From Prochlorococcus sp. AG-409-L18 (lineage in GTDB: Bacteria; Cyanobacteriota; Cyanobacteriia; PCC-6307; Cyanobiaceae): 56,840 bases of DNA. The notes beneath the pieces are model-generated. The model ran no database searches. It was not told the origin of the DNA and was given only the letters and a program-made list of their open reading frames with translations. Shown here in pieces: positions 14,519 to 23,572 of the stretch. The stretch covers positions 1 through 56,840 of the forward strand of contig QCKG01000011.1 of the NCBI GenBank assembly GCA_003215535.1, read 5' to 3'. Every line of letters begins with the position of its first letter. The stretch's first letter is position 1. The position numbers were made by a program, and so were the translations under genes.

Positions 14519-14609
14519 TTTTCACAAGATCACCTTTAACCTTTCTAGCTTATAGGCTCGCCAAGCAAGCCATAAAGCAAATTATAGAAATCCTTTTCAG
14601 TCTCGCTAT

Positions 14610-15497
14610 CTAATGAGTAACTACAATGCTAATTCCTAAGAGAGAAAGAATAGACGCCAAAACTCCATTCTTGCCAGGCTTATCTCCTTCACTTTTGGAA
14701 AAGAAAATAGATATCAAAGGGCTAGTACTTAAAAGAGTAACACCTACACTCAATGGTAACTTTTGAAAAACAACCTGCTGAAGGATAAGACCTAAGTTTG
14801 TTCCTAACAACGTCGCTACCAATATTAATGGAAATTTAATTCTAGAGAACTTAACTCCTGCCAGAGATCTATTGAAGAAACAAATAAAGACTGGAAATGA
14901 AATCATTATTCCTCCTAGTAGGCGAATGGCCGAAGTTTGCAAAGGCAAGAGGTTTCCCTCTAGAAGCACAAATCTTGAGATCAATGCTCCTACAACACCA
15001 CAAAAAGAAGATGCCAATGCATATAGAAATCCCTTCACCTGATCTGAGTTCTTTAATTTCTGCTTAAATGAAGACACTGGTGGCGCCTGTTGAGAAACTA
15101 TAGAAACAGAAATCACCACAAGGAGGGACCCGAGCCATGACCTTGAAGGAAGGCTCTCATTCATGAGAGTTGAAGAGAAAAAGAATGCCAAGACCGGCGA
15201 TATTGCTTCAATTGTCAAGGTTCTGCGTGTCCCTAGGAGATTCAATGCCCTAAAGTAAAATGTATCTCCAAAGCCAATCCCAACTGCCCCGCTTATAAGT
15301 AACAAACAAATTGGGCGCAGTTCTATTAGCCAAGGTAACGAGAGAAATATTGGCAAGAAAAATATGGTTGCTAATATATTCTTAAGTAAGTTTAATTGAG
15401 TAGATCCAACTAATATGGTCTGTTTCCTCCAAAGAGTGGAAGAAAAAGACCAAGTTAATGATGCACCTATTGCTGCTAATAATCCAACTAGATACAT
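14610..15497 (-). CDS. DMT-superfamily (EamA) transporter
   Basis: A 295-residue protein with about ten membrane helices in two homologous halves, as in EamA/DMT exporters. The first half starts MYLVGLLAAIGASLTWSFSS and contains ISGAVGIGFGDTFYFRALN; the second half ends LLGISIVV. The split between halves falls at a basic loop (SSFKQKLKNSDQVKG). The substrate cannot be deduced; family members export amino acids, metabolites or nucleotide sugars. It sits next to the tRNA-Lys and marks the end of the small-ORF zone. Confidence 0.85.
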   Translation of the reverse strand: MYLVGLLAAIGASLTWSFSSTLWRKQTILVGSTQLNLLKNILATIFFLPIFLSLPWLIELRPICLLLISGAVGIGFGDTFYFRALNLLGTRRTLTIEAISPVLAFFFSSTLMNESLPSRSWLGSLLVVISVSIVSQQAPPVSSFKQKLKNSDQVKGFLYALASSFCGVVGALISRFVLLEGNLLPLQTSAIRLLGGIMISFPVFICFFNRSLAGVKFSRIKFPLILVATLLGTNLGLILQQVVFQKLPLSVGVTLLSTSPLISIFFSKSEGDKPGKNGVLASILSLLGISIVVTH

Positions 15498-15654
15498 ATT
15501 AAAAATCTTAGATTAAAACCTCTGAGTAGCTGCAAAAGAAAATCAAACGCGATATTTCATTCTTAATTTATAACTCTCAAATAGAAAATTTCCATAAAAG
15601 CTTAAAGAGACCTCCCATAGGTGATTTCTACTGCCACCAATCCTTTCAAATGAA

Positions 15655-15726
15655 TGGGTCGCCTGAGATTCGAACTCAGGACCAGCCGGTTAAAAGCCGG
15701 ATGCTCTACCGCTGAGCTAGCGACCC
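15655..15726 (-). tRNA. trnK: tRNA-Lys (UUU)
   Basis: A 72-nt cloverleaf on the minus strand. The acceptor stem is GGGTCGC/GCGACCC, the D-arm has AGCTCAGCGGTAGAGC, the anticodon loop is CTTTTAA with anticodon TTT, and the T-loop is TTCGAAT in a CTGAG/CTCAG stem. The discriminator base is A, and CCA is not encoded. Confidence 0.97.
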
Positions 15727-15892
15727 GTACTAATAAATGCCCTTAAGGCACGAATGAAAATTATCACGCTACCCATCTTTAAATGAAACTTGCTGTCTGT
15801 TCTCACACTTAATCTGTAAGGAAGAGCAAACCTATAGAGAGAAAAAGTCTTTAAGGGACTCAAAGGAGTGAAAACCCAATCCCATATGAAAT

Positions 15893-17329
15893 ATGAGGTT
15901 TCCCACCAAGAAGTTCCTATTCTCAAGTCAAAGAAGATCAAATAGCACCTTGAAGCAAGCTCAATCGGTACTTGTAATTGGTGGAGGGCTAGCAGGTACA
16001 GAAGCTGCATGGCAAGCAGCGCAAGCGGGTCTGAAAGTCACGATTTTCGAAATGAGACCTCAAAAAGCCTCCCCAGCCCATCACACCAGTCAATTTGCAG
16101 AGCTTGTTTGTAGTAATAGTTTCGGAGCAATTAGCAGCGATCGTGCGGCAGGTCTTTTGCAAAAAGAGCTAATTAATCTGAACTCAATCGTTATTGAAAC
16201 CGCTATTGAACATGCTGTACCAGCGGGAGGAGCACTTGCCGTTGATAGAGGGCAATTCAGCAATGCCCTTACCCACAAACTTTCTTCAAATCCTCTAATA
16301 ACAATTAAAAGAGAAGAGGTGATGAATCTTCCTTCTCAAGATCAAATTGCAGTAATTGCCACTGGACCATTAACTAGCGATGCGCTTGCAAAAGACCTTC
16401 AAAAGTTCACAGGCCTTTCAGAATGCCACTTCTTTGACGCGGCCAGTCCAATTATTGAAGGGGAAAGCATAGATCTTTCAATAGCTTTTCGGGCAAGCCG
16501 CTACGACAAAGGAGATGCTGATTACATCAATTGTCCTATGGACAAAAAGGAATACCTAGCCTTTCGTGAAGCACTAATAAATGCAGAGCAAGCAAAACTC
16601 AAGGGGTTCGACCAAGACACCGCAAGATTCTTCGAGGGATGTCTTCCTATAGAAGAATTAGCTCGTCGTGGTGAAGACACCATGCGTTATGGGCCACTAA
16701 AACCTATAGGACTTTGGGATCCTCGTTGGGGTGACGTTAAAGACAAAGATGTTCGGCGTGCCAAACGAGCATATGCAGTTGTCCAATTACGACAAGAAGA
16801 TCGCGCAGGAAGACTCTGGAATCTTGTCGGTTTCCAAACGAACCTCAAGTGGGGTGCCCAAAAAGAAATCATCAGGATGATTCCTGGCTTGAATAATTCA
16901 GAATTCGTTCGTTTCGGAGTGATGCACCGAAACACATTTATCGAATCCCCAGAGTTATTAGAGCCAACCCTACAATTCCGATCACGCTCAAACCTTTTTG
17001 CAGCGGGTCAGCTAACTGGTACAGAGGGTTATGCAGCTGCTGTGGCTGGGGGGTGGCTGGCGGGAACAAATGCCGCTCTACTTGCAATGGGACGAGACCC
17101 AATCAAGCTTCCAATTACAACAATGATCGGAGCACTTACCAACTTTGTAAGCAATGCATCTGGTAAAAGATTCTCTAAAGGAGATTTTCAGCCTATGCCC
17201 GCTAATTTCGGTCTCCTACCAGAACTACCTAATCGCATCAGGGACAAGCGCGCACGATACGCTGCTTATAGCAACAGAGCTATATCTGATCTTAAAGCCT
17301 CAAAAGTCTCCAATTCGACAGGTAAATAG
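15893..17329 (+). CDS. trmFO: TrmFO, tRNA (uracil-54-C5) methyltransferase, folate/FAD-dependent
   Basis: A 478-residue flavoprotein that makes ribothymidine-54 in tRNA using methylene-tetrahydrofolate. The dinucleotide-binding motif [10 protein letters not shown] is at residues 26-35, followed by the family blocks EMRP...[13 protein letters not shown] and GPLTS. The C-terminal FAD block is [19 protein letters not shown]. Length is normal apart from about 20 extra N-terminal residues, so the TTG at 15950 (MKQAQSVLV) is an alternative start. It is followed by crtH after 78 bases. Confidence 0.95.
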   Translation: MRFPTKKFLFSSQRRSNSTLKQAQSVLVIGGGLAGTEAAWQAAQAGLKVTIFEMRPQKASPAHHTSQFAELVCSNSFGAISSDRAAGLLQKELINLNSIVIETAIEHAVPAGGALAVDRGQFSNALTHKLSSNPLITIKREEVMNLPSQDQIAVIATGPLTSDALAKDLQKFTGLSECHFFDAASPIIEGESIDLSIAFRASRYDKGDADYINCPMDKKEYLAFREALINAEQAKLKGFDQDTARFFEGCLPIEELARRGEDTMRYGPLKPIGLWDPRWGDVKDKDVRRAKRAYAVVQLRQEDRAGRLWNLVGFQTNLKWGAQKEIIRMIPGLNNSEFVRFGVMHRNTFIESPELLEPTLQFRSRSNLFAAGQLTGTEGYAAAVAGGWLAGTNAALLAMGRDPIKLPITTMIGALTNFVSNASGKRFSKGDFQPMPANFGLLPELPNRIRDKRARYAAYSNRAISDLKASKVSNSTGK

Positions 17330-17407
17330 AAGGTAGGAATTCATTACTCCAACAGCTTCACTCCATATTGATAACCTCCCTCACTTTTCTAAATCCAAGC
17401 AAACACT

Positions 17408-18970
17408 ATGAACCGCTCCACTACATCAAAAGAAAGCTCATTGATTTGGGATGCAGTGGTAATTGGTTCTGGAATCGGAGGTCTAGTAACAGCAAGTCAA
17501 TTGGCCTACAAGGGAGCAAAAGTCCTTGTTTTAGAGCGCTACACCATTCCTGGAGGCAGTGGTGGATCCTTCACAAGAAACGGCTATACCTTCGATGTAG
17601 GTGCGTCAATGATCTTCGGGTTTGGACAAAAAGGACATACCAATCTCCTAACCCGTGCTCTAGCGGATGTTGGCCAAAGATGTGAGACGATTCCAGATCC
17701 AGTGCAACTTGCCTACCATCTACCAGAGGGATTGCAAATTGCCGTAGATAGGAATTACCAAAAATTCATTACTGAGCTCACTTCTTTATTCCCTCATGAG
17801 GAAAAGGGTATTAAAAAGTTTTATGGAGTTTGCTGGGAGGTCTTCAATTGTCTAGATTCAATGCCATTGCTTTCAATTGAAGATCCCGCCTACTTAGCCA
17901 AGGTTTTCTTCAAAGCTCCATTAGCTTGCTTAGGACTTGCAAGGTGGCTCCCAGTAAATGCTGGAGACATAGCTAGAAGGTATATACAAGATCCAAAGTT
18001 ATTAAATTTCATCGATATTGAATGCTTCTGTTGGTCTGTAATGCCCGCTGATAAGACTCCAATGATTAATGCAGGGATGGTTTTTTCAGACCGACATGCA
18101 GGAGGAATCAACTACCCGAAAGGAGGGGTTGGTGTTATTGCGAAAAAACTTGTAAGCGGATTAGAGTCATATGGTGGTGAAATACGATACAAATCTCGTG
18201 TCACAAAGGTTTTAATTCAAGGGAATGAAGCGGTTGGAGTACAGCTAGCCAATGGAGAAATTATAAATTCACGCAAAGTCATTTCGAACGCAACTCGCTG
18301 GGATACCTTTGGTGGGGAAGGTGCACAAAAACCTTTAATCGATAAGAAATACACTCCGGCTTCTGAGGCAAAATGGGGTAGTCGATATAGTCCTTCTCCC
18401 TCATTCTTGTCACTTCACCTTGGAGTCAACGAAAAAGCAATCCCTAAAGACACCCACTGCCACCATTTACTTTTAGATCACTGGAATGAAATGGAAAATG
18501 AGCAGGGGGTCTCATTTGTCTCCATCCCAACCCTTTTAGATTCATCTCTCGCTCCAAGCGGACAACACATAGTTCATACGTTTACTCCCTCTTCTATGCT
18601 GCATTGGGAAGGACTAAGTCCCAAAACTTATTTCGACAAAAAGATCTCAGATGCAAATCGACTAATCAAAAAACTTGAAAGGATCTTCCCTGGTATTAGC
18701 AATTCAATAACTCATAAAGAGATTGGCACCCCACGCAGTCACCGACGTTTTCTTGGTCGATTCAAAGGCAGTTATGGCCCAATACCATCAAGTCGTCTAC
18801 CGGGACTTTTGCCAATGCCTTTTAACAGTACCGGAATAAAGGGATTCTTTTGTGTTGGGGACTCATGTTTTCCTGGTCAGGGCCTTAATGCAGTCGCTTT
18901 TAGTGGCTATGCATGCGCACATCGAATAGGTGCAGACTTGGGAATCAATCCTTGGTCATTGCCTGAGTAA
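17408..18970 (+). CDS. crtH: Prolycopene (carotene) cis-trans isomerase
   Basis: A 520-residue FAD-dependent isomerase converting tetra-cis-lycopene to all-trans-lycopene in carotenoid synthesis. The N-terminal Rossmann motif is VVIGSGIGGL (residues 18-27) with the acidic end VLVLER, followed by PGGSGGSF. The C-terminal family block is FFCVGDSCFPGQGLNAVAFSG. Phytoene-desaturase-like fold; full length. The VGDSCFPGQG block fits CrtH/CrtISO and not CrtP or CrtQ. Confidence 0.92.
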   Translation: MNRSTTSKESSLIWDAVVIGSGIGGLVTASQLAYKGAKVLVLERYTIPGGSGGSFTRNGYTFDVGASMIFGFGQKGHTNLLTRALADVGQRCETIPDPVQLAYHLPEGLQIAVDRNYQKFITELTSLFPHEEKGIKKFYGVCWEVFNCLDSMPLLSIEDPAYLAKVFFKAPLACLGLARWLPVNAGDIARRYIQDPKLLNFIDIECFCWSVMPADKTPMINAGMVFSDRHAGGINYPKGGVGVIAKKLVSGLESYGGEIRYKSRVTKVLIQGNEAVGVQLANGEIINSRKVISNATRWDTFGGEGAQKPLIDKKYTPASEAKWGSRYSPSPSFLSLHLGVNEKAIPKDTHCHHLLLDHWNEMENEQGVSFVSIPTLLDSSLAPSGQHIVHTFTPSSMLHWEGLSPKTYFDKKISDANRLIKKLERIFPGISNSITHKEIGTPRSHRRFLGRFKGSYGPIPSSRLPGLLPMPFNSTGIKGFFCVGDSCFPGQGLNAVAFSGYACAHRIGADLGINPWSLPE

Positions 18971-19084
18971 AGTTTGAACAAATGAAGCTATCTAAATGTG
19001 CCTTTAGAAAGCTCTTATAAACAATCCAGTTCAAAATATCCTCTTTTTTTATAAAAGAGAATCAACCAAGAGTGCTACTAAAAG

Positions 19085-19849
19085 TCACTCAGGTAAATCA
19101 TCCAAGCTGAACCTATAGCCCTGCTGACGCACTGTGGTGATGCCACCTCCCTCTCCAAGACCAGCTTGTTCCAATTTCCTGCGAAGGGTCAAAACTTGTG
19201 TATCCACTGATCTTGGCCCTCCACTAAAAGGCGGCCATGCTGCTCTCAGAAGCTCTTGGCGGCTCCGTACCATCCCAGGCGGCATAAGCAAAGCACAAAG
19301 GAGAGCAAATTCCCTAGGACTCAACTCGACTGGTTTCTCACGCAAAGTGACCTGTCGAAGTAACAAATGAACTTCTAATGGACCAACAGCAACTCTCTCC
19401 TGTAGTCCGACTCGACCACGACCCAAAAGAGTTCGGCAACGAGCTGCAAGTTCCTCTAAACCGAAGGGCTTACGGAGGACATCATCTGCACCATCATCTA
19501 GGAGTCCAACAACTGTTTCAACTCCAGAACGGGCTGTAAGAACTATTACAGAACAACCTAATTGCTGTGCCAACCTTAGTGCGGTGTTTTGTTCAAGCAA
19601 TTCTGCGCTAACCAAGAGATCAGGTGATTGATCTCTACAAAGATCTATTGCCTCCTGCGGAGAACCTACAGCCGCAGTAAGGTGTCCATCCTGTCGAAGG
19701 CGTTGGGCAAGAACGGTTCGCAAAGTTGGATGGGGCTCCACAACAAGCACCTTTGATGGGCTTTGTGTAGTGACCAGCATTGAAAAAGTTCCCGAAGAAG
19801 ATTCTTGGCTTTGCTTATTTGCAAGCAGGCCTGATGTAATGGATGTCAC
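19085..19849 (-). CDS. OmpR-type response regulator with degenerate receiver
   Basis: A 254-residue protein with an N-terminal receiver fold (KVLVVEPHPTLRTVL through ADDVLRKPFG) and a C-terminal winged-helix DNA-binding domain (VELSPREFALLCAL, then RSVDTQVLTLRRKLE and TTVRQQGYRF). The phospho-acceptor Asp is replaced by Ala82 in PDLLVSAELL, and the acidic pocket is Glu38-Pro39. Thr105 and Lys127 are kept. It is therefore probably not controlled by ordinary phosphorylation, like the atypical NblR group. Codons are GC-richer than the neighbourhood. M24 is an alternative start. Confidence 0.85.
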   Translation of the reverse strand: MTSITSGLLANKQSQESSSGTFSMLVTTQSPSKVLVVEPHPTLRTVLAQRLRQDGHLTAAVGSPQEAIDLCRDQSPDLLVSAELLEQNTALRLAQQLGCSVIVLTARSGVETVVGLLDDGADDVLRKPFGLEELAARCRTLLGRGRVGLQERVAVGPLEVHLLLRQVTLREKPVELSPREFALLCALLMPPGMVRSRQELLRAAWPPFSGGPRSVDTQVLTLRRKLEQAGLGEGGGITTVRQQGYRFSLDDLPE

Positions 19850-19925
19850 ATGCCATAACAGAATCCACTTACGCTAAAGCAATCCCGTGGCAATCTGTTA
19901 GCAGAGGCTGAGGTTCTCTGAAATC

Positions 19926-20195
19926 ATGACATCCCTTGAACATCCAGAAACCATAAGGCAATTTCAATCACTTTGCGATGCCTGTCAGGAACTAACCAGT
20001 AGACACCACAGTCCCTCTGAACTCAGACTTTATGCGGACGGTTACTTACATGCCCTAAGAAAATGCTCTCGATTAGAGCAAAGAGAACAAGAAAAACTTG
20101 AAAAGCTTATCGATAGATGGATTCTGGACCCCTCAAGCTTCATAGGGCCAAATGGCAATATAAATGATCTTTTTTATAAGAAAGAGGTTGGCTAG
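19926..20195 (+). CDS. DUF6761-like cyanobacterial hypothetical protein
   Basis: An 89-residue helical protein with the pattern TIRQFQSLCDACQELTSR, then ELRLYADGYLHALRKCSRLE and DRWILDPSSF. This matches the short cyanobacterial DUF6761 family as I remember it (RLYLDGYLAALR, then YLYDPSNF). Function is unknown. It is divergent from the response-regulator gene, with 76 bases between. Confidence 0.75.
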   Translation: MTSLEHPETIRQFQSLCDACQELTSRHHSPSELRLYADGYLHALRKCSRLEQREQEKLEKLIDRWILDPSSFIGPNGNINDLFYKKEVG

Positions 20196-20218
20196 TGAAA
20201 TAGAAGTACACAAAGGCC

Positions 20219-20542
20219 CTAAGAAGCAAGGGCGATTTCAAGCTTTTCTCGAAGTTCTCCTGAGTTATACATTTCAATCAGAATATCTGATCCTCCGATA
20301 AATTCACCTTTTACATAAACCTGAGGGATGGTTGGCCAATTCGAATAATCTTTAATGCCTTGACGAATTTCCATATCAGAAAGAACGTCAAAGGTCTCAT
20401 AATTCATCCCCAAAGAATTTAGGATCTGAACGACATTGTTAGAAAAGCCACACTGGGGCATAAGCTTGTTCCCCTTCATGAAAACCATTATTTGGCTTGA
20501 ATTAATAATGGTTTGAATACGAGCTTTGGTATTGGAATCCAT
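20219..20542 (-). CDS. grxD: Monothiol glutaredoxin (Grx4 type)
   Basis: A 107-residue CGFS glutaredoxin. The active-site motif MPQCGFSNN places the single catalytic/cluster-binding Cys at residue 31. The glutathione-site blocks WPTIPQVYVKGEFIGGSDI follow. Such proteins bind a [2Fe-2S] cluster with glutathione and pass it on, usually together with BolA. The bolA gene lies immediately upstream on the same strand, 12 bases away. Confidence 0.95.
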   Translation of the reverse strand: MDSNTKARIQTIINSSQIMVFMKGNKLMPQCGFSNNVVQILNSLGMNYETFDVLSDMEIRQGIKDYSNWPTIPQVYVKGEFIGGSDILIEMYNSGELREKLEIALAS

Positions 20543-20554
20543 TTTTAAAGAAAT

Positions 20555-20797
20555 TTAAGTGTTTTCTTTGGGAGTCGAAGTGTTTAAAGCTAAAGCATGA
20601 ATAGCCTCAGTTGCCAGTTCCTTTTTAAGTGCCTCATAAACCAACTGGTGCTGACGAATCAATGAAAGCCCAGCAAATGAACTAGAGATAACATCCACTT
20701 GTAGGTGATCACCTCCTCCATTTAAATCCTGAACACTAACTTGAGCATCTGGCAATAAACGTTTAATTGCCGTGCCTATATCTTCAGATTTAACCAT
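20555..20797 (-). CDS. bolA: BolA family protein
   Basis: An 80-residue BolA-fold protein. The family core LNGGGDHLQVDVISSSFAGLSLIRQHQLVYEAL is largely visible, including the conserved His in GDHLQV and the helix-turn QHQLVYEAL. BolA partners with CGFS glutaredoxins in [2Fe-2S] handling, and here it is in a two-gene unit with grxD. Confidence 0.92.
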   Translation of the reverse strand: MVKSEDIGTAIKRLLPDAQVSVQDLNGGGDHLQVDVISSSFAGLSLIRQHQLVYEALKKELATEAIHALALNTSTPKENT

Positions 20798-20871
20798 TTA
20801 GAAAGGAATACGCTCCTAAGGCTGATGTTGACAGATAAACAAGTGAAATTCAAAAACAAATACAAGTCATA

Positions 20872-21402
20872 TCAAGATCTCGATCTGGCAGCAGCATAAG
20901 GAGTCTCGACAAAACCTAGTTCAACCAAGCTCTGATAAGCCTTTTGACCCTCAGGTTTGGCAGGAGTCATGAGTTTAATGACCTCAACAAGAACAGGAAC
21001 TGCGACTTCTGGTTGATCCTGCCTTCTAAACAAAGCAGCAAGGCGAAGATTTACCTTTGCGAGAAGAGCAGCGGCCTTTCGCCCCTTATTGTCCATCTCG
21101 CGTGGAATTCGTGCATCAAGCCCCCTAAATGAACCACCAATATCCCTATAAAAGGAAAGCAATTGCTTAGCAACTTTTCTGGCTTCGTCATAGTGCTTTC
21201 TGGCCTGAACTAATTTGCCATTGGAAACCGCACGGTCTCCTCTATCCAGAAGCGACTTGACTGCAGAAACATTAAAACCACCCTCTTCTCTAGCTAAAAT
21301 TCTGTAGTTGGAAGAAGAAGGGCTCTGAGCCACCGCCGGAACAGGTGCAAACACCAAACCAACCAAAAGAGCAGAGACCGTCAAAGGAAAACGACAAAGC
21401 AT
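20872..21402 (-). CDS. Secreted helical hypothetical protein
   Basis: A 176-residue protein with a signal peptide (residues 1-25, ending PVPAVA-QS) and an all-helical mature domain resembling a TPR or four-helix repeat (SLLDRGDRAVSNGKLVQARKHYDEARKVAKQL). A DARIPREMDNKGRK loop and a second helical pair follow. It is likely periplasmic or lumenal. No precise family is recognised, although the pattern is conserved-looking and typical of cyanobacteria. Confidence 0.75.
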   Translation of the reverse strand: MLCRFPLTVSALLVGLVFAPVPAVAQSPSSSNYRILAREEGGFNVSAVKSLLDRGDRAVSNGKLVQARKHYDEARKVAKQLLSFYRDIGGSFRGLDARIPREMDNKGRKAAALLAKVNLRLAALFRRQDQPEVAVPVLVEVIKLMTPAKPEGQKAYQSLVELGFVETPYAAARSRS

Positions 21403-21441
21403 CTAAATTTCATATAGATGAACCAAACTTTAAGGTGTTTC

Positions 21442-22146
21442 CTACATACGCCCAACTGCCCTTAGGGCCGCTTGTTCAGCTGAATGCATCCCTTGAAACA
21501 ACCTATTGTTAAAAGACAAGAGACCCTCTCTTGTCGTTTCAATAACTTCCATTGGTTCAGAGAAACAAATTGCAGCCTTGCCAAAAGGCCTAGGAATAAC
21601 CTCGCTATAGCCAAGTCCTACAGGTACCACTTTTACCTGAACACCTTTGCTATGAGCTAAATGTACAAGTCGTGTAAGGCCTTGGCGAAGGGGAATAGCT
21701 TCACCAAAACGATTAATCCTTCCCTCAGGGAACATAACAAGTTGTTGACCGTCAATCATCAAATCAATTGCGTAGCGCAATGCAGTCATAGAAGGCCTTT
21801 TTTGATCCACGGGAAAACATCCCAACCTATTCAAGAACCAACCTTGTAATCCCCTCATTTCTGATCGAGTAACCATGTATCGACAATCCCTTCCAGTTAT
21901 CCTCCTGCCTGAGGCCATAGTCAACATAAGTGCATCCCAACGAGCACGATGTGTCGGAGCGAGTACTACTGCACCTTCCTTGGGTAAATACTGCTGACCT
22001 AAAACAATTCGCGCACGAAAATAATTCCGCAAAACAAGGTCTTGCGTGGCAACCATGGCTAGCAGGCTCCAAAATGGATCCACACCAAGACACAAGGTCG
22101 GTTCACGATTCGCTAGGTCCGAGGGCAACGTCACTGACGAGTCCAT
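21442..22146 (-). CDS. plsC: 1-acyl-glycerol-3-phosphate acyltransferase (PlsC-like)
   Basis: A 234-residue acyltransferase. The catalytic HX4D motif is H66-RARW-D71 (APTHRARWDAL), and the phosphate-binding FPEGR is at 139-143. It makes phosphatidic acid from lysophosphatidic acid in membrane lipid synthesis. The leading 40 residues are hydrophobic in part, consistent with membrane association. It is divergent from pdxJ. Confidence 0.88.
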   Translation of the reverse strand: MDSSVTLPSDLANREPTLCLGVDPFWSLLAMVATQDLVLRNYFRARIVLGQQYLPKEGAVVLAPTHRARWDALMLTMASGRRITGRDCRYMVTRSEMRGLQGWFLNRLGCFPVDQKRPSMTALRYAIDLMIDGQQLVMFPEGRINRFGEAIPLRQGLTRLVHLAHSKGVQVKVVPVGLGYSEVIPRPFGKAAICFSEPMEVIETTREGLLSFNNRLFQGMHSAEQAALRAVGRM

Positions 22147-22274
22147 TTTTTTGAACCTACGGCGAAGAGGATTATTGGCAACTGTTTATTGGGCAGTTAA
22201 CCCGGCGGCTATATACGCACCTAAGAGAAACAAGAAAAGTGAGTTAATAAGATCAGTTGTAACTGAATCCCAAT

Positions 22275-23024
22275 ATGGCAAGCCTAGGTGTGAACATCGA
22301 CCACATTGCCAATGTGCGCCAGGCTCGTCAAACAGTAGAACCAGACCCTGTACCATTAGCGCTTCTAGCAGAACTTGGTGGTGCAGATGGAATCACTGTC
22401 CATCTAAGGGAAGATCGACGTCATATCCAAGTTAGAGACTTAGAACTACTTAAGGCAACCGTAAAAACCCGCCTGAACTTGGAGATGGCTGCTACTAAGG
22501 AAATGATCAATACAGCCCTTAGAGTTGTGCCAGATATGGTGACTATAGTTCCTGAAAAGCGAGAAGAAATAACAACCGAAGGTGGATTGGATGTTGCTTC
22601 GAATGAAAAAGCCTTAAAAGATATTGTGGAACAAATGCAAGGTATTGGAATCCCTGTAAGTCTATTTATAGATCCCATAGCACAACAAATAGAAGCAGCT
22701 TCAAGGACCAAGGCTGCGTGGATAGAAATCCATACTGGTCACTATGCAGAGGCTTCTTGGGTCCAGAAACCCCATGAACTAGCAAAAATCATAGAAGGCA
22801 CCACCAAAGCGAGGACACTAGGTTTACGAGTGAATGCTGGTCACGGGCTCACATATCAAAATGTTGAACCCATCGCCGCAATCACAGGGATGGAAGAACT
22901 CAACATTGGCCATACGATCATTGCCCGCTCTATTGCAGTTGGACTTAAAGAAGCAGTTCAAGAAATGAAAAATTTGATCCAAAATCCCCGAAAAGAAACT
23001 CTTTTTGGTATTACTCAGAGTTGA
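22275..23024 (+). CDS. pdxJ: Pyridoxine 5'-phosphate synthase
   Basis: A 249-residue TIM-barrel enzyme of the DXP-dependent vitamin B6 pathway. It condenses 1-deoxy-D-xylulose 5-phosphate with 3-amino-2-oxopropyl phosphate. Family blocks are visible: [17 protein letters not shown] at the start, [44 protein letters not shown]-like and [12 protein letters not shown]. Length is normal. Confidence 0.97.
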   Translation: MASLGVNIDHIANVRQARQTVEPDPVPLALLAELGGADGITVHLREDRRHIQVRDLELLKATVKTRLNLEMAATKEMINTALRVVPDMVTIVPEKREEITTEGGLDVASNEKALKDIVEQMQGIGIPVSLFIDPIAQQIEAASRTKAAWIEIHTGHYAEASWVQKPHELAKIIEGTTKARTLGLRVNAGHGLTYQNVEPIAAITGMEELNIGHTIIARSIAVGLKEAVQEMKNLIQNPRKETLFGITQS

Positions 23025-23572
23025 CCTCTTCATAAACCAAAAATATCATCAATCTTAGATAGAGATTAGAAATCATTCTTCAATAATGCCAACTTATCTA
23101 TCTCAAAAATTTATACCCCAAATACAAGATCCCCTTCTAATTCCTTAATAAAATATCTTTTTTAATCAAAACCAAAAAGCATAGACATCTCCTCCCTCAT
23201 CTCCTCTAAGAATCTAATCAAAATTTAGTTCAATTTTTATAGATAGCCAACTTCCATCCATAAGCAATCTAATAATTAGAAACAAACAATTTATTTCCTC
23301 AACTCCGTGACGAGATTGCGAAAGATATATACCCTTCTCACTAAAAACAAAAGCACTTAATTTAAAAATATCAGACAATTTTAAACCAGTTAACAACTCA
23401 ATCAAATTGACACCAATTAGAAAGATATTCAAGATCTTGCACACAAAAGAATCTATCAAATCAAAAACTATCGGGAGAAATATTCAATAAATATTTAGCG
23501 GTTACTAAAGAATCTGTCGATTTCAGTCCTACAGGTTGTTTCAAGAGACAAAACCGAATCAGGAACAGAGCC
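23025..23572. other. Intergenic stretch before recC, no supported gene
   Basis: About 550 bases of AT-rich DNA. A leftward 81-codon frame (23214-23459, MIDSFVCKILNIFLIGV) is hydrophobic and has no support beyond its ATG. No repeats or hairpins stand out. It presumably holds the recC promoter. Confidence 0.45.

Noticed and set aside
19041-19059. CTCTTTT...AAAAGAG hairpin between crtH and the response-regulator gene
   Set aside because: The stem is nearly all A-T and would be weak; not enough for a terminator call.
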